This document shows, in pieces, positions 1-9,115 of a stretch of 35,412 nt of DNA. The position numbers were made by a program, and so were the translations under genes. Source of the stretch: Discostella pseudostelligera (Eukaryota; Bacillariophyta; Thalassiosirophyceae; Thalassiosirales; Thalassiosiraceae); the NCBI GenBank assembly GCA_036940085.1, contig JALLBK010000120.1, positions 1 to 35,412 on the forward strand, read 5' to 3'. Positions within the stretch are counted from its first letter, which is position 1. Each line of letters opens with the position of its first letter. The notes beneath the pieces are model-generated. The model ran no database searches. It had not been told where the DNA came from and saw nothing but the letters and a program-made list of their open reading frames with translations.

Positions 1-2
1 CA

Positions 3-269
3 TCCCGCTCGATGATCGTTGGTGGAGTATCGATTGGAAATAGCTTAGGCTCCGACGGTGGGGATAAATACCCTCGGATGGCGAAGAAAAAAGGCCGTCC
101 ACCGGGAAGTAAAAATGTTAAAGGCGTCGGCGTCGGAACACGTAGCTGTGGACGCTGCGGGAACCGTGGCTGTCGAGGAGCTGGTAGGTTTGTGGTGGTG
201 TGTGGGGATGGCGGGAAGAGTTCCACGTGTGGAGTGACGATAAGATCAAGTAGTTCGAACAGGAGGTAG
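3..269 (+). CDS. Possible 3' end of an AT-hook protein, cut by the left edge
   Basis: This frame is open from the window edge to a stop at 267-269, so it may be the last exon of a gene lying to the left; the first ATG inside it is at 12. It contains a lysine-rich AT-hook-like motif (KKKGRPPGSKN, about residues 25-35 from that ATG). A Cys-rich stretch with a CxxCxxxxC pattern follows and looks like a degraded zinc knuckle. AT-hook plus zinc-knuckle tails occur in transposon-derived and chromatin proteins, but nothing else of such a protein is in the window. The tail is Gly/Ser-rich and could be non-coding. I do not recognise a specific family and regard it as a weak call. Confidence 0.25.
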   Translation, partial: SRSMIVGGVSIGNSLGSDGGDKYPRMAKKKGRPPGSKNVKGVGVGTRSCGRCGNRGCRGAGRFVVVCGDGGKSSTCGVTIRSSSSNRR

Positions 270-835
270 GAGTGGAAGTCCACGTGGAAGTGGGGGGGAA
301 GAACAGATTACAGATTATTTGGATCCAGAGTTGGAGGCTCCTAACAAGCTAGACGTTGGGGCCTGTCCCGACTCCAGACCCCAGACGAGAGATGGAGTTC
401 GTTTCCAAGAACAACTTGCTCTGAGAAGACTGAGCAAGCCATGAAAGTCGAGCTAATTTGGCGATGTTTTTCACTATACTATTGTAGAAATCATTGCTAA
501 TTAATTGAACTTTCGTATCTTGCACATCATCGCGTCATTCACCGCCCGCATCAGCATACATTCAGCACCACGCATCACCACCAACAATCATCAATGCGAA
601 GGCCAAGAGCAAGAGATGATTGCGTCGATGAGAATAGAATTGCGGATTGATGGTGCTGATACGAGTGTACCAAGCAAGAGAGTGTGAGAGAGTGGTCTTG
701 ATAATGATAATCAGGACAGTGGCATTCGAGCAGAGTAGCCGACGTTCTTTCAAATAACACCCTCCCGTCATCGTCGACATCATCAACTACGACGCCTTCC
801 TATTGTTCCTTTACTAAACAACACCATCAACAATC
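270..835. other. Intergenic spacer upstream of the LRR gene
   Basis: No convincing coding frame or RNA gene is seen in these 566 bases. The stretch presumably holds the promoter and 5' UTR of the LRR gene that starts at 836. The bases just before that ATG are CAATC. Confidence 0.5.
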
Positions 836-1999
836 ATGGGCAATGTCGCCATCGCCTCCATCGAAGGCATCATGAACTCCTCCGATCACATCAAATTAAA
901 GAAACAACGTCAAATGGAATACAAGCGCATACGAAACATCATTCCGCGTCTGCTGGTCCAGTTAAACAATCGCGACACATCATTAACCACACTTGATCTC
1001 AGTGGTCTTGGTGTCGAACTACACATATTGCGACTGCTTAGCCTGCCTCTTCTCAGTGGAGAAACTCGTGTGCAAAAGTTGTTTTTGGAGTGTAATAAAA
1101 TTGGGGTCGAGGGGGCCACGTGCATTGCCCGTATTATGAGTAAAGATCGTCATTTGCAGCATGTCAGCTTGGCACACAATCCAGGTATCTATTGTGGAAT
1201 TATTCGTTGCTCAATAATTGGATTCGCATCACTCATTCTTTCCTTCTCAAATTATTTGCGTTGATAGTGGGAAGCGTAGGCGTCATGGCAATTGCATCGG
1301 CATTAGAACAAAATATCTCATTGGATAGATTAGATTTGTGTTACTGTGAAATCGACGATCGGGGTATACAAAAACTGTCCACATCACTCCAATCCAATAG
1401 AACGCTTCGCTTTCTCAATATTGAGGGGAATTATCTATCGAGTTCAGGAATGTATAGTTTACTGAAATGCATTTATGATACATCCTCGATACAAAGATTG
1501 TGGGAGAGCAATCATTTCATTAGGGCATTTTATGGACAGAGATCGATTTATTCACCAAGGTGAGTGTGTGTCATGTTGTTGTGGATGGGACTATGCATTC
1601 TTCATTCTTCAGTGTTTTGCTGACAATATCTCTCTCTTCAGTTTCCCCGAGACTACCACCAATCGTCTTCTAGTGCGGCAATTGGAGCATGTCTTGGCCA
1701 CGTGCAATCGTCGTTACGCGGAACATAGTTCGTCATCTGTGTCCACCTCTTCACCATTGGCAACCAACAACAACATTTCACTACAATCATTGAATAGAAT
1801 TGCTTCACGCAAAATATTGCGGCATTGTACGAAGAACGACAAAATGCAAAATTGGGATTGTGTTGAGAGCATAGAAGTGGAGGCACTTGCTCCTCAGGTG
1901 TTTGGATGGCTGGGGAAACACGGAACGGTTGGTTTAATGTACAATGTTATAAAAGAAATGCCTTGGCTTGTTGCAAAGAAAGACGATAATGTGAGTTAA
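836..1999 (+). CDS. Leucine-rich repeat (ribonuclease-inhibitor type) protein
   Basis: Three exons: 836-1184, 1268-1559 and 1642-1999, giving 332 residues. Donors are GGTATC and GGTGAGT and acceptors are ATAG and TTCAG; phases 1 and 2 match across the joins. The first splice rebuilds a canonical repeat (N-P-V-G-S-V-G-V-M-A-I-A), in register with the previous one (N-K-I-G-V-E-G-A-T-C-I-A), which fixes the acceptor. There are about four RI-type LRRs between residues 55 and 190, followed by an LWESNH motif. The C-terminal region (VEALAPQVFGWLGKHGTVGLMYNVIKEMPWL) resembles the tail of LRR families common in centric diatoms. Such proteins are thought to mediate protein-protein contacts; the partner is unknown. 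No signal peptide or membrane helix is seen. A GTGAGT just before the stop could be a further donor, so the exact 3' end is not certain. Confidence 0.75.
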
Positions 2000-2052
2000 T
2001 AATGCATCTCTGGACGGAATTCATTGGTGATGAGCAAAAAGCAAAGTTGGCG

Positions 2053-2330
2053 CATGAACGATCGATCAATGCATGAGTCTCGACGGATGTCGTTTTGGTA
2101 CGCGAGAAGACCTAGGATGCATGATCGATCGATCAATGAATTATTCTCTCGAACGATGTCATTGTGGTGCGTGATAAGAACAAGGGTGCGTGATAGATCG
2201 ATGAATAAGACTTGATGGTGTTATTGCGGTGCGCAAAATGATCCAGGGTGCATAATCTATCGATGAAGGAGTATGAAAAACTTCGTTGCGATGTGCAAGA
2301 TGAAAGATGCTATGATCGATGCATTATCTG
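2053..2330. repeat. Degenerate minisatellite, units of about 59-69 bp
   Basis: Four diverged tandem units begin at 2053, 2120, 2189 and 2251, and a partial fifth at 2310. Each opens with a (C)ATGATCGATCGATSAAT-like block and carries a TTGTGGTGCG-like block about 40 bp later. Unit lengths fall from 67-69 to 59-62 bp. The repeat lies between the convergent ends of the LRR and RETSAT-like genes, so it is probably non-coding, although two units in one frame encode related peptides beginning M-[NH]-D-R-S. Confidence 0.7.
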
Positions 2331-2518
2331 GGATATAAAGACTCGAATTCTTTCAGGAGTAAACTTTTGAGAGTTGATCCAATCAATGATTGTGTATCAA
2401 TAAATTATTTCCAAAGCTACTCTTTGAAATAACATGCCTATCGTACCCCAAATCGTGAACCCGATGAAGTTGACAGGATCACAATGAGTAGTTAATGCAC
2501 CTTTCGATCCCTCGTGTA

Positions 2519-5469
2519 CTACTCGAGGAATTTCTTGATTGCCAGCAAGAATGATTCGACCTTCGTCAGCTTTGGGTTGTCCTGGCGCAAATTTGCAGCC
2601 AAATGGAAAAGTATGGCTGACCCTAACCGCAGTGATCCAACGTTTCCAAGCACAGCACATGCTCCGATGCATCCTCCGTACATAGCGCCAGTGACCGACG
2701 GCAAGAATGCATCACTCCCCGCCAAGAATAGACCAGGAATTTCGGTGAATGGAGTTGTTGTCCAATTCCGATTGATCGGGCAAAACATTTCTGGCGTACA
2801 CTGAGTTCCGTAGCTACCCGCCTTGTAGGATGCCAAGAAGGTGATCTCACTGAGTGCTGGAATGGTTGACGAGAAGAATATTTGAGATGCAAGTCTCTGC
2901 AATGAATGTGATACGAGCTGGACGTTGTTGTTTCACTCACGTGTGCCGAGATGGTAATGTTCAATCCTTCCCTTCACCTGAGGAACATATTCTTGGAGAA
3001 TATCGAGCAGATGAGAAGTCAATTTATCCTTAAACTCCAAGTAATCTTCACCGCGATTCCGCACAGGCTTATCAGCCCACTTTTCAAACCACTCGTAGAG
3101 CCCTAAGAGGACATGCAATTGCATTCATTAGAACGACAGGATCACATCATGATAATCTTACACAACTGTAAAAGAAATGTCATACCATCAGATATCAATA
3201 TAGCATTACTTATGCCCGGAAATCGCTTCTTCCATGTTGTATCCTACGAAAGTACACAAAATAATTGCAAATATTAGTCGAGTATTCAACAGCACATCAC
3301 TCTCAAACGGGCACAAGCCATCCTTACCTTAGTGCAAGGAAATCCAATGTAAACTGTCGGTGGACGCACTCCCTGGAAGCGGACGACAGGATAATGTAGT
3401 GTAAGCTCACAAGAACCAATTCGAAAAGTAGTCTCCTCCGTATCTCCAATCTCGTCAACTCACCGTCGGGTCTTTGAAGTAGTTATCGAAGGCCGAATCC
3501 AAGTCATACCCGTTAAAGTACCAAACATTGTTCTTCGGAAGTTGGATCTCATCTGGATCTCCTTTAATCTTGCAGAATAGGAAGACGTGACCATTGCTTT
3601 GCCTGATGGAACTTTTGCTTGGATCATGGAACTTCCTCACGATGGGCAAGTCTGATGTGTGCGGTGTGTTATTGTCAGTCCAATGTAGCAATAGCGGTCA
3701 TGATATCATTGCAAATCTCTCACCTTGCGGTAGAAACTTGTTGTAGAGATTGTACACCGACGTGGCGCATACAATGTTCCTGGCAAAAATTTCATAGACG
3801 GGGACATTGCTTTGATCAACGGCTTCTTCCAACTCATCGGTATTGCTCACCCTAACTCCCACCGCTCGTCCATTCTTAATAATGATGCTATGAACAGTGG
3901 CATCAATGAGTGCCTCGCCTCCGTACGCCCTGCAAGTGGATGTAAGCCGCGTGGAAATGTTTTGAGTGGCACCCACAGAGTATGCTCCTCCGGTCATGTA
4001 GTGTGTCGCTGTCACTCCATGAGCTGCCCATGTGGCCTTGTGCCGAGAGAGCCGACGTTCGCGATGAGCAAATTATTCAATGAATAAAATGGCGGAAGAA
4101 GTGATGACGAGTGGAAATGATTATTGCTCACCTCTCTTGGCTGGACGGCATAGTCTCCAATTGGATGGGTAAGTACTGCCTTCATCCTTCTCACGGATGG
4201 ATCATCTTCCGTTCCTATGAAAGTGAAGCCGAAGAAGATAAAGTCATGAATCACATTGCAACATTATACCAAAGTAACAAATGCGTTTCGTCTCGTACCT
4301 TCGGGCGCTTTGGGACAATTTCGAAGGAGTTGCTCGATAGTGTATCCCAATTTGAGAATGGCATGCTGCACGTCACGAACCGTCATTGCGCCATACTTAT
4401 AGAGCCTATGTTTGTTTAATGCAAGACAAATTGGTCAATGACTGTTGTCAACAATGATGCATACATTTGCTGACACTGAAAGGTACGAGGAGGATCGTAC
4501 ATCATTAGCTCACCTGTTCACTTTATTACGTACCAAGAAGCTCATCCATTTTGGTAGTAAACGGAGAATCCCAAGTGCGACAAACCCATCATGCCTAAAC
4601 AATCCATGACGTTCGAGTTGGGTGTATGGAGAGAAGACTCAATGGTTAGATGGCAACAATCAACAAAGATGCAGCCAAATGCACAAACGAGTAAAATATG
4701 AACTCAAGACAATGTGGAAACGAAATCAACCGACTTACACATCATGACAAATCTCAAAATATCGTTTCACCCTCTCCCTCAACTCCTCATCCCGTGGATC
4801 CACACTCTCCATCAACGACGCCACCGTCCGATCAGCACCATCCAAAAACTTATACGACCATTCATTCGGTGCACCATCTTTCACATTATCCTCTTTTGGA
4901 AACACAATCTCATCATAGGGAAGTTGTTCCGAAAATGGTGTCCATGATTGCTTCCCATGGGACATGAAATCCATAATAGCGCCAGGACGGGTGGATCGAT
5001 CACTCATTGCCTTGGAGACATAATGTAATCCAGTATCGTATTCGCACCCGGCCTCTCGGAAGGAGTGGGTGCATCCCCCCGTGACGGAATGTTGTTCTAG
5101 TACTAAGACACGTTGGCCAGATTGAGCTAGGAGGTTGGCACATGTGGATCCACCGGAGCCGGAACCGATGACAATGGTGTCGAGATTGGTTGGGACTTTC
5201 TCTGGGCGGAATCGATCGGCTCTTCGGGCCTACAATGATGATTGATGATGCGAGAGAGACGAGACTTGTCAGATATCAAATAGATGCAGAGGGACCAGAT
5301 AATCAGAGACAGGTAATGAAATACTTACCTGTGTAGGACGAGGAGAGGGCCACCATGTCACATACAATACGAGAATGGCAAAGAGACCGACTGTCAATCC
5401 AAGTATGACCCCGAGCTCGCTGATGAAAGGGTTGGTATATTGCAAAATGTAATCAGTAATTGTCTTCAT
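2519..5469 (-). CDS. RETSAT: RETSAT-like FAD/NAD(P)-dependent polyene reductase
   Basis: Eleven exons on the minus strand: 5469-5329, 5229-4739, 4594-4514, 4405-4299, 4214-4132, 4036-3724, 3651-3464, 3372-3328, 3243-3186, 3102-2941 and 2856-2519. All phases agree and give 668 residues, close to animal all-trans-retinol 13,14-reductase (about 610). A hydrophobic anchor spans about residues 18-40. The dinucleotide-binding motif GSGSGG is at 69-74, followed by LEQHSVTGGCTHSF and YDTGLHYV, both RETSAT/CRTISO hallmarks. Further family blocks are HYMTGGAYSVG, TTWKKRFPG, YEWFEKW and the C-terminal PGLFLAGSDAFLPSVTGAMYGG. The family saturates or isomerises polyene chains of retinoids and carotenoids at the ER or plastid envelope; the substrate here is unknown. 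The exon 6 acceptor (GCACAAG, 4037-4038) lacks a strong pyrimidine tract. Ten introns are many for a diatom gene. Confidence 0.9.
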
Positions 5470-6311
5470 ATTGTTGTTGCTTCTTTGTGAATTGTCTGAG
5501 AGTAGAATTGATGATAGAAGTTGGTATTGTCCGTTTGTTAATGTTGTGAAAGAAGATGTTGTGCAATATCTTGAGTTGGAGGTAGCAATGTGATCGATGA
5601 GAACCCTGGCAAACTATTCCGACATCACGATGACACAACATGGCGGTAGGTGTCAAATCAAGAACACTGCCCTCCAAAGAAGTTGAATCACCCGAATCTG
5701 TCGGTGAGATGAAGATACGATGGTTCTCATCTTGTGTCCACCCATAGATGATTGATGAAATATTGCAGCCCGCCCCATTGCCACTGCGTCGGTGCATCGA
5801 CGACATCGACAACGACGACACCCGACGATTGAAGATTAATCGCTCGTCAATGAGAGCCCATCATGATCCCACACATTATTCAACTCGCCGGGAAGAGAAG
5901 GCTGTGTAAGTTGTTAGCTCGCCTTGTCATATGGAGTGGGGGCTATGGGCATTGGCTACGAGTGCCGGCGAAAAGTCAGTCGTTGTCATCGTCATCGTCA
6001 AGCAAGCGGCGGCCGGAAGCGGCGGAGCGGCGATAAAAATGTGGCGAAAATGGCGGGAAGCAGAGGATGGCGATATTATGGCGATAAAGATTGTGGCCAA
6101 AATAGCGGGAAATAATAACGTCTGTCCATCAAACACTTCATTCTCGCGCATCTCCCATCCACTCATCCACCGCAGATTTTGCTTGCCACAACATTGCCAC
6201 AATGATAGTGAATAGTGATAGATGCTGCCACATGCTGTTTGCCGTCGGCGGCGTTGAACATAATAATTTACCGCCAGCATGCCTATGCACCATTAATCTC
6301 GACCCTGCACC
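5470..6311. other. Divergent promoter region, RETSAT-like / NOB1
   Basis: No convincing gene lies in these 842 bases between two divergent starts. The half next to NOB1 is rich in GGCGATAA and GGCGGGAA words, listed separately. The RETSAT-like half shows no obvious element. Confidence 0.5.
6029..6111 (+). promoter_or_regulatory. NOB1 upstream module: GGCGATAA / GTGGCGAAAATGGCGG / AAAATAGCGGGAA
   Basis: About 200 bp before the NOB1 ATG lie GGCGATAA (6029-6036 and 6080-6087), GTGGCGAAAATGGCGG (6041-6056, running on into TGGCGGGAA) and AAAATAGCGGGAA (6099-6111). All three words recur exactly upstream of PSMB3 at 30073-30144. The GGCGGGAA core resembles an E2F/DP half-site. Function is inferred from this repetition only. 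Confidence 0.5.
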
Positions 6312-9010
6312 ATGACCATTCCTCCTCCTCCTACTGATACTGCCACCGCTGCGGATGTGGGCGTCGACAACAGCAACGCCAAACCCCAGGAAGGCAAACA
6401 TCAGCCTCAGAAATATCACGCCCTCGTGGTCGATTCCGGTGCCATCATCAAACAAACTTCTCTCACCAGCTCTTCCTCACAATCACTCCTCCATGCCGCC
6501 ACCTCCTACTACACAGTCCCCTCTGTCCTCTCCGAAATCCGCGACCCCAAATCTCGTCATCATCTCTCTCAATTCCAATTCCAACTCTCTGCCTTACACA
6601 ACACTACATTGCAAACTAGACTACCAAGCAAGGAAGCCATACGCACTGTATCCGAATTTGCAAGAAAGACAGGCGATTATTCCCAATTGAGTAGTGTCGA
6701 TTTGCAGATCTTGGCATTACTCTATGATTTGGAATTGGAGGCAGCAACATTGTATCATGGGGGGAGTATGGATCATGTTAGGAAGGAGCCCAAGAGGGTG
6801 TTGGGTGTGTGTGTCCAGGCGTTGAATGGTGGTGGTAACAACAGTAGAATCAAGAATAACCAACGAGGAAATACTGGTGACGATGCAGATAGTATGACTA
6901 GGACCCAAGATGGAACGGATAATGGTGGTGGAGAGGGTAGTGAAGTGAATTCAATTTCAACCACAAGTAATGCCGATGGGAATGGAATGATTGATGCGGA
7001 ACTTGTGAACATTGAGTATGATGATGATGACGACGACGACGACGATGATGAAGACGAGGATGAGGTCGGTGGCAGCGACGAGGGTAGTAATTGTGGTGCG
7101 TCTGATTTCGCAAGCGAACATCTGGCGAAGTCAACGAGTGGCACAACAACAACATGTTCTGCACCCCCCCCCTCCCAACCTAAATCATGGGCTCAATTAG
7201 TGAATCCGCAAAAGGCAGCGACAGCAGCATCGACGACGACTTCTACCCCTCCAACGCTTGTGAACTACTCCATTGTTCCGAAGTTTCAACCGGAGAAGCC
7301 TGCGTCTACAGAAGACTACACAAAAATGAATACATCAGCATCCTCCGCCAATGATGTTGTTGCAGAGGGTCAGTTTGACGATGCTTCCTCCACTGACGAC
7401 GATTCAGAAGGTAGTGACGACGATGACGACGAATCGAATGCCATCCAAATTGCTAATGCACCCTCAGACGATGAATTTAGTGATGAGGAGTGTGATGTGT
7501 TCATTCTCGAACCTCACGAGGCTGTATACTTTAAAAAGCTCAAGGAGAATATGAAGGAGCAGATGGCGGAGGGGATGTCATTGCAAGAGAAGGCTATCAT
7601 GCATGACCGCGCGGATTATGATGATGATGGAGGATTGGAGTCTGAATTTCCGAGCTTGGAAGCAGCTGCCGCCGTTCCGTACGAGGGGTCCGATGATGAA
7701 GATAATCGCGACGACGAAACCGGTAACAAGAACGATGCGCCCCAAACGGATTCAAATGAATTATCGTGGCAAGAGGAGGAAGAGGAGCGCAAGAAGAAGG
7801 CACTCCAGCCCATGATCAATGGTCGTTTGGTGAGGAACGAGAAAAAGGAGATGTACAATTCATTTCGCAGACATGGGCACTTGTTCAGCGCCAGTGGAGC
7901 TGCAGAGACAATAACAAAGCATTCGAAAGAGGAACAGTCTAAAGAGTTCTTGCCTGAAAACCTCTACGGCAACACCATAATGTTAGAAAGTGGCGACAGC
8001 AAGGAGATTGGTGCCGACCAAAATGCCACTGGGAATGGTAATCAGGAGTACAAATCTCGTATTCTAGGAGCCGCCACCAACGTCTTGGCCGGCTCATCGA
8101 ACGAAGCCGACTTTACTTCCGAAATGACCGCCGAGGATGATGACGGAGAAGGATGGGTCACATGCGCAAGAGATATTCATTCGATGAAGGCGAAAGGATC
8201 GTTTTCCATCACCAATTCTTCCTCGCGTCATGATGGCACCAAACGAAGTAATCCGGGAAAAGATGTTGGACCGCCCACCTGTCAACGTGCTGCATGCGCC
8301 ACTACTGACTTTGCTATGCAAAATGTCATTTTACAAATGAATCTCGAGTTGCTAAGCGTCGATGGTGTGCGAGTACGTCGGCTCAAGACGTGGGTGACTC
8401 GGTGTGGGGCATGTTATACCATTTATGGTAGCAACGACAGCAAGAGCAAAGGCGGAGGTCGATTGTTCTGCGACAAGTGTGGCAGCAACACGTTACATCG
8501 AATTGCTGCGAGTGTTGATCGGAATACAGGCCGTTTGAAATTGCATATGAAGAAGAATTATCAGTACAATACACGGGGGACAAAGTTCTCGTTGCCCAAG
8601 CCCGGGAAGGTGAGCAGATTGATAAATATGATCATGACGATGATTAATTTTTCACTTCCAACTTTGTGAGTATCCTGTCTTTTGCTAACCATCCCTGTCA
8701 TTGTTATACCGAATGACCTCGAATAAAGGGAAATAAGTATAAGGGAGATCTCCTCCTCGCCGAAGATCAGCTTCTTTACGGTGCATGGAATCAAAAAGTA
8801 CGTATGGGCAAGTCAAAAGCTGCTAGTCAATCTATCTTTGGCAGCGACTTGGCATCCGACCTCGGATGCATCAGCGACTTGACAAAACGTGATGATATTA
8901 AGGTGGGATTCGGCAGGAGAAATCCGAACTCGAGCAAGTTTGGCCGTGAACGTAGGGGGAAGAAGAAGAAGAACACCGATGAAAAGGCGTGTGGGTTGAG
9001 GAGGTATTAG
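6312..9010 (+). CDS. NOB1: NOB1, PIN-domain endonuclease for 18S rRNA 3'-end cleavage
   Basis: Two exons, 6312-8609 and 8729-9010, joined in phase 0 across a 119-nt intron; 859 residues. The PIN domain is at about 36-140, with acidic catalytic residues D41 (VVDSG), E75 (LSEIRD) and D130 (SSVDLQ). The Nob1 zinc ribbon has C698, C701, C720 and C723, followed by KKNYQYNTRGTKFSLPKPGK and the conserved basic tail, which exon 2 completes. NOB1 cuts 20S pre-rRNA at site D in cytoplasmic pre-40S particles. Yeast Nob1 was first found through binding to the proteasome subunit Nin1/Rpn12. The human protein has about 410 residues; the excess here is a long Asp/Glu/Ser-rich middle part (about 160-650) that includes an almost pure Asp/Glu run encoded by GAT/GAC repeats near 7018-7060. 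The gene is convergent with the ABC transporter, stops 105 nt apart. Confidence 0.95.
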
Positions 9011-9115
9011 AATAAGCTGTTTTACACGTCTCACGGACGGTTTGATGCAGCCCAACGTCATGTTCTAATCGTCAAAAGAACCAATAAGATAAAGTTGATT
9101 GATCATTTGAGCTCG

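Noticed and set aside
2024..2215. 63-codon frame with repeated M-x-D-R-S peptides
   Set aside because: The peptide repeats come from the minisatellite; the frame breaks in later units, so coding is unlikely.
5453..5821. 122-codon minus-strand frame upstream of the RETSAT-like gene
   Set aside because: It overlaps the true start in another frame, is Ser/His-rich and has no recognisable features.
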